DNA from: Crambe crambe
Lineage: Eukaryota > Porifera > Demospongiae > Poecilosclerida > Crambeidae
Assembly: GCA_963924555.1 (NCBI GenBank)
Contig: OZ004585.1
Coordinates: forward strand, 3,299,488-3,363,487
Length of the DNA: 64,000 nucleotides
Direction of reading: 5' to 3'
How positions within the stretch are numbered: position 1 is the stretch's first letter; the number at the start of each line of letters is the position of its first letter. Positions 11,001-21,959 of this stretch are shown piece after piece. Under the pieces are notes generated by a model that did no database searches, was not told the DNA's origin, and saw nothing but the letters and a program-made list of their open reading frames with translations. The position numbers and the translations under genes are program-made.

Positions 11001-14000
11001 CCATATTAAAGCTTGCTCCACCCTTTATAATGGAAATCAAAGAATCTGTCATTTTTTCTACTTGGTGTGGTTGCCCTTGAGAATAAAAAAATATGAGCAA
11101 AACCACAAAAGCAAGGTTCCCAATGACTTTCAACTGACCTCAGTTTCTGAACCACGACATTCTACAGTTTTCCTTGATGCAAACTCTTCCAAGTAGTCGG
11201 TCTCTAAGTGACCATCTTTTACTGGACGTGTTCGACCTTCAACTGTGGTGAACCCCATTTTGACACCAGGTTTAGAGAGAAACTTGGTGATATTGATAAC
11301 AAAACCAGCCATATCCATGGGAAAGGTCCTAAAAATAAAATATAATAGTCTATAGTTAGTCTGAGCATTGGCCGACTACCTAACTTCAGCTCTTCATTTG
11401 AAGCCTTTACTTTGTTCTAAAGTACTGCTATAGACTATCTCTACCAACAGGATCTATGAGCCCTTAGTAGCACCCTCGCTGCGCTCGGGTCACTACAACC
11501 CACAAATACCATAGATCCCTTGGTCTCGGTATCTAACTCATGAGAGAGAACTGCTTATGAAGTGTGGTAAAGGTCATCAAAGACACAAGTTAATATCAGC
11601 AGGAGCAATTTTGCAACTCCATTGCAGAAACGACCCCTTACCCTCTAAAGGGCTACATCACATGAACACAGTTATTACCTCTCTGGAGCATAATGAGCCT
11701 GCCACTTCAATGCAGTACCATTCCTACATACTGGTCCTTCAAACTTAAGGCCTCCAGCAAACCCAACAGGAAACACAGAAACGCCAACAGTTTTCTTCAT
11801 CTAAACCAACAGAGAAGCACAATACATATTTAGCTGTGAGTGTATACATAGGGCAACCTCATAACACTTATATAGCCACAAGTGCCACAACTAGCACTTA
11901 ATCACTTAAAGCACAACAGCCGAGGTGGTATAATACCAATGTAAACACTGGATAAACCACAGTGAATCCAGTTCAGTTCTTCATATAACTAACACATGAA
12001 ATAAGAGAATTATTATTACTGTCCAGTTCCTGACTAATCCCAGCAATTAAGATAGGATCAGACAAATACCTTGGGTCAGGCTGTTCTGTGACTGTCCCGC
12101 ATGCTTTCTTGGCATTGTGGCTCCTTAGCTAATAGAGTATCAGGGGAATAACAGTCTGACACAGGACAAATGTCTGGGAGAAACTGTAGTTTTGTCCTGT
12201 TGCTCTGACACGCTCAGGTGTTTGAAATCAGTGCAAATGTCATGAAATGTACAATTTGTTAATTGGGCCTGCAGTATGATCTTGAGAGCAAGTAGAGTTG
12301 GTTCCATGAATCCCACAACTTCTTGAACAAGTCTACACTTACCTCTTCAAACAAACGAAGATCATACTTATTATCATCATCCATGAAGTAGAGCACACCT
12401 CGCAGACATTCAGGCTTCGTTTTTGGGGTAACACAATGAGTTCTAATCCAATCAAGACCGGTATTACGTTGTTCCACCCCTCTGGACCTCAGAGCCCTAT
12501 ATACACGAGAAGTCTTCACATTCAAGTGCACACTTTTTACCTGCAGCAAAGTAACACAATGATAACCATTCCTACATACAGCAATTTGGGTTGGTGAAGT
12601 GAGGAGCATTGTGAACTCCATCACTCAGTACAGATAATAATAGGGCAAACAGATCACTCACACAATAGTGAAGTGTTTTATGAATCTCACCTTACATCGT
12701 TGGAGCACATCACTAACTAGCTTCGTTTTATGAATTGAGTCTTCTATCACTATCCAAATAATATTGGGCACATTTTGGATGGTATAACAGAGGCTTGTCA
12801 AATCAACCTTTTGGGTTAATCTAGTATAAGTTGGAGTAACAGCAAACACAGCGACATTGTCATACTCAGAAGTTGCTGGCCTCATTAGATTGTCCAGTTT
12901 CTGTCCCTTGACACACGAGTTCACAAGACTAAGTTTGGATTTCTCACACTTGCAGATGGTTCTATCAGCAAGGTTCAGCAGAGCTTCAAACTGAACATGA
13001 GAGCAGTCCTCTTTGGGAGGCAGTGAACAGTTCGTGTGGATAACTTTAAGTGATGAATTAGTGTCTATATGTCGAAGAATATCTGTAGGTATGGCAGTAT
13101 TAAAGTAGGATAGTATAGTGAAGTCAGACACACTGGAGGAATCATTTGTGGACCATTTTGGGAAGAATACTCTGCTGCTTCTCTGGATCCTGTTTGCCTG
13201 TGGTGACGGAGTGTCTAGATCAAAATAAGTGGATGACTACAGGTTGGGAAGAATTCAGCGACAATAATATTAATAGTAAAGAAGTCACGAAGAGAGTCCA
13301 CTATTCTTCACTTTAAGTGACAATAAAAATAAGTTGGAGCTCAATTTTCATGCAACAGATAGCAGATTATATAGTGCTCCACATGGTAAATATACAATAT
13401 TAGTTAGTTGTGATGGACTATGTGATAGCTCCAGCACTACAATATTCCTTGAGTTGTTGTGTGCATTATTTGCATGAACAAATTATAGGAACTTATGGGC
13501 TAACACAGAAATGACGGGCCCACAACAAGTGGTCTGCTCTGTTCATACATTCAACCATTGCAAGCAAAGGGAAAACAACCACTATAGGAATTTTTACAAA
13601 CAACTGACAGCTAATACTGTAGGTTACTGAGATCATAGCAAATTTACATTTTGAGAAGCTACATACACAGTGACATTCAACACCTTAAAGCACCACACCC
13701 TATAGATATATCTCAATGTAGGAATACTGGCACACCCTTTAGGCACAGGAACACTTAGTGCTTGCTAACATAAGTCATTGTCATGTGACAGTGTCTCATG
13801 GGACTAACCATAATAGTACACCACTTCTTACAATAATAAAGGCAGTACCCCTACATACAGTAGCTACCCTTTTATTGACTCCATCATGGACATGCCTAAA
13901 TCTCTATGATTTCCTAGAGTACTGAACTGATGATGTACCATGTTTGTTCTCCCTGTCCACACAATTTAGCCATGTGCACATGCATGAGACAATAAAATTA

Positions 14001-14220
14001 TGTAGATCACATCTAGTGATGAACAATGAACTTGCTGACATTGTATTGGTAGCCAGTTCTCCTAGCTTGCAGCATAGCTCTCATTTACTAACTTGACTTC
14101 AGCTGTTATAATTACTTTGTAGCTACTGCTAAACTCACTTGTAATATAGTAGATGGTGGTTACTATCATAGCAGTGAGGAGGTTGGATAGGAGTATAAGA
14201 AAGATCGTATAGAGCCCCAT
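8085..14220 (-). CDS. Beta-1,3-glucuronosyltransferase (B3GAT family), copy 1
   Basis: Six coding exons on the minus strand: 14220-14139, 13214-12691, 12540-12343, 11800-11679, 11328-11139 and 8168-8085. All introns are GT-AG and all phases agree, giving 399 residues. The enzyme is a Golgi type II membrane protein that transfers GlcA from UDP-GlcA, in the family that finishes the proteoglycan linker. Exon 1 is almost wholly a signal anchor (residues 4-27). The catalytic domain starts near residue 148 (AVTPTYTRLTQ). The metal/UDP motif MDDDN is at 255-259. 'MDMAGF' and the putative catalytic Glu (HLETDYL, E351) are in exon 5. VFVWHVKT with the UDP-contacting His (H377) is in exon 6, and the chain ends VEV. 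Intron 5 (8169-11138) is 3 kb and full of repeats. The stem is longer than in vertebrate relatives (about 335 aa). Which family member it corresponds to cannot be told. Confidence 0.9.
8267..8944. mobile_element. Miniature inverted-repeat element, pogo/Tigger-like ends
   Basis: Ends are CAGTGGAACCTCTCAATATG on the left and its near-perfect inverse on the right, with a 2-base length difference, flanked by TA on both sides. CAGTGGAACC ends plus TA duplication are typical of pogo/Tigger-type Tc1-mariner elements. At 678 bp with no transposase frame it is non-autonomous. It lies in intron 5 of the B3GAT copy 1 gene. Confidence 0.65.
8945..11130. other. Remainder of intron 5 with dispersed repeats
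   Basis: Intronic sequence of the minus-strand B3GAT gene. It holds short members of families seen elsewhere: 'taccaagtagaaaaa' at about 9670, a block at 9765-9850 shared with 49115-49230 ('ccctcagcacacat', 'cagatcactgatga'), and a block at about 10060-10400 shared in part with 39935-40160, 40905-41010 and 51880-52030 (attccagc, 'tactatatagccta'-like). No exon was found here. Confidence 0.5.
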
Positions 14221-14343
14221 ATCCCATCACATACTAGACTACAGCTAGCTGCTGCTTCTGGCGACACTTTACCGTTTTCTCTTCTCCTGGCTACTGGGCA
14301 TGCGCGATAGCCCAGTTGTCGCTTCCTACATAAACTTCCCACA
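14221..14343. promoter_or_regulatory. Probable (possibly divergent) promoter of B3GAT copy 1
   Basis: This 123-bp stretch lies directly upstream of the minus-strand B3GAT start codon and is less AT-rich than its surroundings. It holds a GGGCATGCGCGA box (about 14296-14307) that matches the NRF1-type palindrome core. On the other side a plus-strand ATG with a good splice donor begins at 14344. No TATA box is evident. Divergent use is inference. Confidence 0.4.
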
Positions 14344-14376
14344 ATGTTGTCCGACTCTCGTCACCACCTAGCTAAG
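14344..14376 (+). other. Possible short first exon on the plus strand
   Basis: ATG followed by eleven in-frame codons (MLSDSRHHLAK) and then a strong donor (AAG|GTGAGT). It could be the 5' exon of a plus-strand transcript, perhaps the RING-Death gene downstream, but no phase-matching second exon was identified. Confidence 0.2.
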
Positions 14377-14600
14377 GTGAGTAACTTTTACATTGCTCTT
14401 ACCCTTACTGTAACTAGAGTGATTTGACAATCTGTTCTAGATATGAACGGTTGTAGAATAGGCGTACCCCACCCTTCCCTCGCGCTCGGTAAAGGGTTCC
14501 CTAAACCAGACCATAATTAATACTAATGATCAGGGCAAGACTCATTCTTATCTTTTATTTCGGGGTGGGGAAAGAAAGAGTCTATTGGACATTTTATTTG

Positions 14601-14682
14601 TAGTCTCGCGGGCCAGACTGTTTTTTTTGTTTGTTTTTTTGTTGTACTCTGCGAAAAAAAGGCAGTCTGGCCTGCGAGACTA
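14601..14682. mobile_element. 82-bp foldback element (TAGTCTCG family)
   Basis: Termini TAGTCTCGCGGGCCAGACTG and its inverse with one mismatch flank a T-rich and A-rich centre that can itself pair. Relatives, often degenerate, are at 14891, 16360, 17800/21824, 34571, 40397, 47520, 48270, 59856 and 62700, so this is a major miniature-element family of this genome. Confidence 0.75.
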
Positions 14683-14890
14683 TTTCGTTTGTGCCATCTC
14701 AGGAATGGCGCAGGCGTTGTGGTTGAACTATGACGTACCATGATGAAACACTAATTCCACCTTGCAAATAATTAATCGACTGCGCATTATTAATAGAACC
14801 TCTATTTATGACATTACGTTAAAAATACTCTGTTTCTGCCGCATGTCCGCCACGACTTTGTGGCATAGTACAAATGAAACATTCAATGCA

Positions 14891-14956
14891 GTTTGGCCAG
14901 ACTCTTTCTTTCCCCCACCTAATAAAGGAAAGAATCAAGTCTGGCCCATGAGACTA
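14891..14956. mobile_element. Degenerate TAGTCTCG-family element
   Basis: Left arm 'ttggccagactctttctttc', right arm 'gaatcaagtctggcccatgagacta'. The left terminus has lost TAGTCTC. About 65 bp, next to the intact 82-bp member at 14601. Confidence 0.5.
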
Positions 14957-15239
14957 TAATGATCATATCTGGCATCAGTTCAAAAGATGTATCTATAAAT
15001 TTACAGGATAAACTATCAAGCTTGACATGCCTGAGGGAATTATGAAACACCCCTTTCACAGTGGAAGTCAATGGTGCTGCAGGAGAGAGGAATCATTGGG
15101 AGATTCAGGAATAACCCTGCTAGCAGTGCTAAAACGGAAGAGGGTCACCACTATATCAAATGATAGCAGTATTTTCTAGCTAGTGTGTGTGCATGCTTGG
15201 TTCAGCACCCCTGATTTTTGCATACTGGGAGACTTCTCT

Positions 15240-16362
15240 ATGGAAAGATCAACTGATGAGAACTCTGAAGTTGTGCTGGATACCCTCCAGGGAGAAGTTA
15301 CCTGTTCAGTATGCTTGGAAATCTTTGGAGGTTGCTGTGTGAGCATATCTTCTGCAAGGAGTGCTTCCAGAGGCTCTTATCCACAAGTAGCAGGAACAAT
15401 TTCAGCTGTCCAGAGTGTTGTATTGCTGTTCAAGTGCCTAACAATGATGTGGGGAGGTTTTCCTAGTCCTCACCAAATCAACAGACTGAAAGACATGTAT
15501 GCACAAGGTGTCCGCAGACTACACTCAGGTGAGCAATCTCAGTCATCAAGAATGAAAATGAATATGATAAAGTTGAAGAATCATGGAAGAGTGGAGTTAT
15601 AACTGAGGAAGAATGCAATATGGATTTCATAAACATATTAATTTTGTTACAGACCAGCCATCTGAAGGGGATAGGAAGTCACTAATTGATGCATATCATA
15701 AAGGTATCACTTCCCATGTACATGTACATTCATCCCATTCATCATAAGTAGTCAGATCCATATAGTCTGACTTAGTACAGTAATCATCAGTAACAGTGTA
15801 GTAACTGTACATATGTGACTTGTAAAATGGAAGTGTTTGTTTGGGAGCAAAGATTGTATGTATAATTATCTCCAGTGTTCTCCCCAGCATACCTTGGGCC
15901 CACTGGCTTCCAGTACATCTTCCCTTTGATATGGTCAATAGAATGCTGATTAACCACAAAAGTGATGTGATATGAGAAAGCATGTATGTATGGTATGTAT
16001 ATTATTCAGCATACACTAGAGCTCATGCACAAGAAAGGAACCCCAAGTAAGCCACCAGTCATTGCTCTAATTGAGAAGCTTGAGAATGTGGCACTTTCTA
16101 CTTCTCCTGCAGTTAGTTTTGACAAAGCTAACATGTGAGTAGCTAGATATTTCATAACTGAGGGGTTTGCCTGATTAATTTGATGTATTTGTCATGATGA
16201 TTTGGTGATTATGGAAGACCTACAATGAAACTCATCCACTTGGTGAAGAATCATGAGGGAAAGTTGCTCTACAAAGTGGCTTCCAGTTGGAGAACTATTG
16301 CCATATTGATTGGATTGGATTATCAAATAGAAAGCATAGAAAACAATGAGCATAATGATTAG
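15240..16362 (+). pseudogene. RING finger - Death domain gene, broken
   Basis: Probable exons: 15240-15528, 15653-15703, 16010-16134 and 16218-16362, with GT-AG sites. Exon 1 encodes a RING start (EVTCSVCLEIF) and, in a different frame, the rest (LLCEHIFCKECFQRL ... NFSCPEC), so there is a frameshift near 15330 and part of the loop is missing. A second frameshift lies in a T run near 15466. Exon 4 gives the first helices of a Death-like fold (KLLYKVASSWRTIAILIGLD). The frame then ends at TAG 16360-16362, which is the first three bases of an inserted TAGTCTCG-type element, so the Death domain is cut short. RING proteins are usually E3 ubiquitin ligases and Death domains mediate signalling assembly; such a fusion would suit an immune adaptor. 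Function is probably lost here. Confidence 0.55.
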
Positions 16363-16413
16363 TCTCATGAACCAGACCCTACGCGCGAAATACGAAAGGG
16401 TCTGGTGAGTGTG
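16360..16413. mobile_element. TAGTCTC-family miniature element ending the RING-Death frame
   Basis: Starts TAGTCTCATGAACCAGACCC and contains an inverted pair around 'tacgcgcgaaatacg' (agaccct/agggtct). The closest layout elsewhere is 34571-34644. The right end has degenerated. Its first three bases act as the stop codon of the upstream reading frame. Confidence 0.55.
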
Positions 16414-16422
16414 CTATACTAG

Positions 16423-16706
16423 TACAGTGGATTGCAGGTTGCTTGACACTAGTACTTCAGCCACCGAGGTCACATGGACCAATCAGATTTGTAGGCAATG
16501 ATGTCAGCATGAATCTGATTGGTCCATGTGACCTTGCTGGCTGAAGTACTAGTGTGTACAGCGGTTTTCCAAAACCTTGCAACAGGAAAGTGGAAAGCGG
16601 AAGTGATTGGAGCGAACTGGTTGGTCAGATTGCTCATATCGATCATGTGACTGGCTTATGCAGTTGCAAAATTTTGTATATGTCAAGCAACCTGCAATCC
16701 ACTGTA
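16423..16706. mobile_element. 284-bp inverted-repeat element with nested hairpin
   Basis: Perfect 26-bp terminal inverted repeats begin TACAGTGGATTGCAGGTTGC. Inside, 16446-16555 is a separate hairpin with about 45-bp arms ('actagtacttcagcca' and its inverse). It has no coding capacity. The 5'-CAGTGG start and flanking TA suggest a Tc1/mariner-type MITE. Confidence 0.75.
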
Positions 16707-16862
16707 CCAGATTTGAACGATAATACTTTACATGTATTGCTTATGGAGAATCACGTGCTCACACAAAGATTAATAAAATGCGACTGGCTTTGCAAATTAT
16801 TTTATCACAGTCACAGGATCTAGCAGTTGGAACTACATTGATGGAGAAGTCTCATGATATTA

Positions 16863-16957
16863 GCCTCGTCCCCAGGCCTTCCTCTCTCACGAAGAAAAGG
16901 TAAAGTATCGCACGGGAAAAGAAAAAGAAGAAGAGAGAGAGGAAGGCTAGGCGAGGC
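16863..16957. mobile_element. Small imperfect foldback element
   Basis: Arms 'gcctcgtccccaggccttcc' and 'ggaaggctaggcgaggc' flank an A/G-rich centre. Pairing is imperfect and no target duplication is evident. Confidence 0.4.
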
Positions 16958-17017
16958 GCAGGCGCCTGGTAAAACTTATCACGTGAGGGGGTAGAAAGGA
17001 CGACTTAATTGGAGTCG

Positions 17018-17060
17018 AGCGTGGGCAGTGTTGACGTAAATGCTCAGCACTGCCCACGCT
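17018..17060. repeat. Short perfect hairpin
   Basis: Stem AGCGTGGGCAGTG / CACTGCCCACGCT (13 bp, perfect), loop 17 nt. It sits just outside the 17083-17664 element. It could be an old element tip or a structured RNA motif. Confidence 0.55.
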
Positions 17061-17082
17061 ACTGACGTCCGCGCGATCGCAG

Positions 17083-17664
17083 TAAGGTAGGCGGGGGTAT
17101 CTCCGGACATGGGGTAACTTCGGACTTTCGACTTTTTTTCTGAAACTACAAAGATTGAGAGGCAGTCTTTATACCTGCAGTAACTATAACTGCTACTTGT
17201 TTAAATGCATGCTTAGCTGAACTCTTCTTCCACCGTTCTGGACTGCATCGTGCCCCGAAATCTATATAAATCGTCGAACTGAAATTTTAGGTAGCCTAGG
17301 TCACGATCTTGTGCATTTCAAGCAGGTCTGGTTGAACATCAAGAGAGCGCAGGAAAAAAGTGCATGTGTATCAGATAAACCAAGGTCATCTCTCTCTAAA
17401 ATTTTTCATGTTGGGTTGCTAGCTAGCTCTATCGGAGATTTCTACCAGTAGTGTCCGGAGTTACCCCAAACCGCGATTTTATACTAGCTATGAATTTTGC
17501 CCGATAACTTCACAAGAGAAAGTATTAAAATAATAACGCTTGGGGCCTTGATAGATGGAGAGTTCCGCTTCTTTTTGAACTTTACTGCTCGATCATAGCT
17601 GCTTCCATTCCAAAGTTATCCTTCCCAATTGAAAGTTCGTCCGGAGTTACCCCCGCCTACCTTA
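17083..17664. mobile_element. 582-bp TIR element (TAAGGTAGGCGGGGGTA ends)
   Basis: Terminal inverted repeats of 26 bp with one mismatch, starting TAAGGTAGGCGGGGGTA. A second internal inverted pair (ggggtaacttcggac at about 17111, gtgtccggagttacccc at about 17451) echoes the end sequence. The inside has no long frame. Non-autonomous. Confidence 0.7.
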
Positions 17665-18325
17665 CCATATGTCCAGTCCGGTCAACTACTACACAGTCGG
17701 ATCCATCTCATGGCAGAGTTTAGAGATAGCTAAGAGATAGATAGATAGGGCCGAGGCTAAGTCTAGAGAATGCAATTTCTACTACAGTCCAGTCCTAGTT
17801 AGTCTCGCGGGCCGACCCTTTACCAACCCAAGGGATGGGAAAGGGTCAGGGGGGTCGGACAAGGTCAATTATTGCTGAGTAGGCACTTTTTATTCACATA
17901 GAATTTCAATACATTTTTGGAAGTTGCTATTCCTCGAGATATGTACGCTTTGAATGAACTTGAATTGGACTGTAGATAGATCTAACAAGTAGATTTCTGA
18001 AAATCGACTGAACCTAATCCATCCCCGTCCTGTTTTGGAGATTCAGAAAAAGGTTAATTGCTAACTGAATTTCGAAGCCCAGCTAAAACTGGTTTGCTTT
18101 CTAGCAACTAGCTTACTAGATCTTTCTTGTGCCAAGGTAAAATCATCTACAAACGCTTAAAGCTGGAGAAACAGCCTATCAAACATCAGGTTAATTACAT
18201 TCCAACCATTCTTTACTGCGCGTCTATTCTTGCAAAGCTTTGCGAGCCAATTTCGCGAAAAGCTTGTCCGACCCCACCCTGGGAAAGGGTCGGGTCAAAC
18301 TCGAAGCATTTCGTTCTGCACGCGC

Positions 18326-18803
18326 ATGGAATAGTGCTGCGATTTTTTAATTTGGGAATGGTTTCTGGGGTCAAAGGTCACAAGGTCGCGCATGCTCAGA
18401 AAATCTCTGATGTCAGATTCCAGCAACTTTTGTTTTGAAGTATAGTAAGCTCAGCATTGACTTTTCGGCACCTCCTTTATTTGTTCATGGTCTCAAAAGC
18501 CTTCTGTTTGCAGGTGAAGCTTGGATCTTGATGGTGTCAGAATTTTTTGCTCAGGTCAAAGGTCACAACTCTAGCCGTGCCAATCAAGTTCCAAGCTTCA
18601 CCTACAAATAAAAGGCTTTTGAGACCATGAACAGATAAAGGAGGTGCCGAAAAGTTAATGCTGAGCTTATTAGACTTCCAAGACAAAGTTACAGGAATCT
18701 GGCATCAGAGTTTTTTGAGCATGCGCGACTTGGTGACACGCAGCCGACCTTTGACCCCAGGAACCATTCCCAAATTTAAAAATCGCAATAGTGCTACAAT
18801 AGA
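18326..18803. repeat. Large imperfect palindrome
   Basis: Arms run from 'aatagtgctgcgatttttta' and 'gcgcatgctcagaaaa' inward to a centre near 18560 and back out to 'aaatcgcaatagtgct'. The inner stem ('ggcacctcctttat', 'catggtctcaaaagcc') is well kept, the outer stem carries many mismatches and small indels. It looks like an old foldback element. Confidence 0.65.
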
Positions 18804-20048
18804 TCTAGCTTCTCTTCCACCTTCTGAGCCTGATCAGGCCCTGATGCCATGGATTCCAGCTGGCACTCACAGCTCGAGCATAAGCACAATCCCTGCTGGG
18901 CTTTCCAAAGGCACAGTAGCTGCTGCCATAGATAGTATATTACCGCCCCGGGATTGGAAACGGCCCATTCAATTAATGATAAGCGCGCGCGGACACTCCG
19001 TGTTGGAATCTTTGACCATAGCAACCTCTTAGCAATAAACATTTTGGTGCTACCACGAACTTTACCTTGCTTATTTTGCAGACCTTTTGCAGCAAAAGGT
19101 TAGTAATAGATAGTAGCTAGTTAATAGCAGAAATAAATATTTGAAAAACATCATCTACTCACCACAGCTATTGAAGTAAATACAAAAGTATTTTGGGGTG
19201 TAGAAGCAATGCAGGAGGACTTGAGCACCTGTTATATTGTGCAAATTGTAGAACCAGAGTTGCATTATTGCATGAGCTGGTTATTTTAGAAGCTTTTATG
19301 ACTAATACTAACTTATGTCCATTTTCCCAAAAAGTAAGAGAGGAAGTTGTAGGGGATAGTGTATACAAACCAATGTATCCCAGCATTTCTTTGTAAACTT
19401 GTAGAAGTGATATCAAAGTATTGCATAGGCTATTTCATGTAGCACTACTTATGTTTATACCTGCAAAAATATGCACGAAAACTGTTTATCCTTAATTAAT
19501 TAATGATTGTTGAAATTATTTAATAGACAACGAATGGGAGGGGAAAAGCTTTGCTTAAGTGTGAATGAAACAACATAGTCATGCAGTAGCTTATCAAATT
19601 CAACTCGTAAAATATGCCAAGATCCTCTGGAAAACCTTTTTGGGAGACAGAGGCAGAGAGGAGTAGCTACATGACAATCAGAGTTTCTTGCAAACACACA
19701 AGCTCTTTGTATTATAAACATGACAGGTGTGAGCTGCAAGGTGAAAAGAGGCAACTGTCAGGGGAGTGCAGATAAAGAAGTACTGTCTGTTAAAGATAAT
19801 AGCAAGCCACTCCCAAAGAGAAAAAAATCGAGAAAGTCAACCAAGTAATTAGGACTGTATTACAGTTATTCATTATGTATTATTTGTTATGAATGAAAGG
19901 TAGGTATACAAGTATATAGCTAGTCCTATAGCTAGTGTTTTTCGCTACAGCTGGGCTGTGAAATTGACTGTTTTCTAAGTACTTTTGATTTTTGTGTTGT
20001 TTTTTATTGTCTACTTTAAATTTCTCAACCAGAGCTCCAGCATAGGAA

Positions 20049-20565
20049 TACCGTAATCGTATAAATTTTCGATGAGGTTTTATTTTCGTTTTTTTCATAG
20101 TCGATCAGAATCCTCGAAAATAATAAACGAAATCTTAGTACTATCTATGATGTCATAATGACGACGATGCGCATGCGTGCGTGATGCGATATCGATTGCA
20201 GCTGGAAGAAAACCTGGAGCAGATAGCTAGTCCTTGAGACGATCATGGCCGTTACCTGTCTCTCTTCTACAATGAAGTGTCTTGCCTTCCGTAGCAGTCT
20301 AGATTTTAGTCTGGTGTCGCCAGCCCGACTTTTCTTCTTTTTGGGGGACTATTTAGATTTCTCTGTAGTAGCCACGAATCATGAGAAGGTAGCCATCATC
20401 CATGTCACTCGGCCCCCAGCAACAGGCAATGATATAGCTATTATGCGCATGCATTATTTTCCATGTGCTTGCTACGAAAATTAGACCTGCGGAAATTTTT
20501 TATTATAGGAACAGCTCCGGAAATCACGAAATTTTAAACCTCCGAAAATTTATACGATTACGGTA
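20049..20565. mobile_element. 517-bp TIR element (TACCGTAATCGTATAAATTTTC ends)
   Basis: Terminal inverted repeats of about 23 bp, beginning TACCGTAATCGTATAAATTT, flanked by or starting with TA. Subterminal blocks rich in 'cgaaaat' repeat. It is inserted inside the 18927-21518 element. No transposase. Confidence 0.65.
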
Positions 20566-20739
20566 TTTACAAACTGATGGACAATTTGTAAGAGGGCTTT
20601 GCTGCTCTCACAAGGGACCAGTAAAACATGACATCATCACTCCCAGCAATCGTGGTTTTTACTTCATCTGTCAACTCGCTCTACACTCTCTCTTATTTTT
20701 TCTCTACTTCACTTTCAATTGCATCAAGTCACATTGTTG

Positions 20740-21320
20740 ACTAAGGTCAAACCCCGATGATTCACAATGTGCACCCAGTCCTGTGTCTCATCATCTTCTT
20801 CATCCCCTTCATCGAGTAAATCATGGATACAGAGAAGAATGTCATCTTTTAGTGGATGAGTGGAGGTCTGGAGTTTCTTTCTTAACATTTTAGGAATATA
20901 CCCAGCAGCACATCCTGTTCAGTATTGGATAGAGGATGGCAAAGCCTTATTAGTCTTAAACATGTTGTGACCAACATACTGGCGGGTTGATAGGGGTCCC
21001 TAATATCACTACCAATGGCAACCTGTTTAAGAAGTTTATGCCATTCACTTTTATACTTCTCATGTGCACAGTTGGTTAGTCCACATCCTCTTCCTCTCAT
21101 TCTTGACTATCCCCTTCCTCCTGAACACGATGCAAGTATCCAGCAAGCCTACCATTTCCCTTCAAGTCAGCAATAACTTGCTGGTGGCCTTGAATCCAAA
21201 CTAAAACTCTTTCATGCTTTGAGCTATTGCATAAGCAGACTTTGCTTGCTTGCACTGCTTTTTGTGACAGGTCAAGAAAAGATAACAAAAGGTACATTAT
21301 AAAGCATGCAGACATCTTAC
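20740..21320 (-). pseudogene. Degraded coding remnant, unknown transposon-type protein
   Basis: Three overlapping minus-strand frames look protein-like and run on from each other: 21315-21097 (ending ...QEEGDSQE), 21100-20882, and then about 20890-20745 (containing 'DILLCIHDLLDEGDEEDDE' and 'DWVHIVNHRGLT'). The last motif recalls a conserved W..IVNRGGL segment in transposon-derived hypothetical proteins, but I cannot name the family. Frame changes near 21098 and 20893 show it is broken. Confidence 0.3.
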
Positions 21321-21959
21321 CATTCTCTTCACCACCGCTGTTAGTTAGAGAGCTAGCTAGCTAGCTAGCTAGAGCTACTAGCCGGCCATGCATGATGCGC
21401 GCGCGAAAGGTTACATCACGGTACTTCCGGGTTTACTTCCGGCCAACACAGAGTGTCCGCACTTTACAATGAAAAATTTTGCCGTTTCCAATCCCGGGGC
21501 GGTAATATACTATCTATGCTGCTGTGTAGTCTCACACAACCGACCCTTCAGCGGCACAAGTAGCTCCAAGCACTTCTTATGACTTAGTAGCTAGAGCAAG
21601 CCAGCAGCTGCTCTCTCCGGCAGCTCGCTCTCGATCGATCACTAGTTTATGCCCGAATGACTAAACTTACACGCCAATTTATTCTTAACATTATTCATAG
21701 CTTTGAGGTTATATTTTAATTATCGGTCCAAGAAATTCCTGGACCAGTAGAACGAAACGCTTATGCGAGTTTGACCAGACCTTTTCCTTCCCTTGGGTTG
21801 GTAAAGGGTCGGCCCGCGAGACTAAGTCCGGCCTGCCTGGTAGAGCTTTACTACAGCCAGTTAGTGCAGATAATTATCTAACCATAGGTTCATACTTTAT
21901 ACGCTAGCAACTTCAATTCCAGAGTAGAATCACTGCGCTAAACTGACCTTCAGGAGTGA

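Larger units (their letters stand above)
18927..21518. mobile_element. 2.6-kb TIR element (CATAGATAGTATATTACCGC ends)
   Basis: Perfect 38-bp inverted termini start CATAGATAGTATATTACCGC, and similarity continues inward to a shared 'gcggacactc.gtgttgg' block. Flanks share ctgctg. A solo relative of the terminus is at about 59800-59837 and a partial match at 27850. The interior carries a damaged minus-strand coding remnant (20740-21320) and another TIR element (20049-20565). Confidence 0.65.
17800..21824. mobile_element. 4-kb composite element with perfect 36-bp TAGTCTCG TIRs
   Basis: The left 36 bases (17800-17835, starting TAGTCTCGCGGGCCGACCCT) are the exact inverse of 21789-21824. The trinucleotide AGT flanks both ends (17797-17799 and 21825-21827), consistent with a 3-bp target duplication. 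The family's other members are about 50-200 bp, so this is either a large relative or a small one expanded by insertions: it contains a 470-bp palindrome (18326), a 2.6-kb TIR element (18927) and a 0.5-kb TIR element (20049). No intact transposase is present. Confidence 0.65.

Noticed and set aside
10792-11133. Minus-strand frame right after exon 5 of B3GAT copy 1, considered as its last exon
   Set aside because: It lacks the conserved WH segment; a phase-matching exon with VFVWHVKT and VEV stop lies at 8168-8085.
15696-15983. 95-codon minus-strand frame
   Set aside because: No recognisable domain and it lies across introns of the plus-strand RING-Death model.
18658-19032. 124-codon plus-strand frame
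   Set aside because: It begins in one arm of an imperfect palindrome and runs into the TIR at 18927; no domain and mixed origin.
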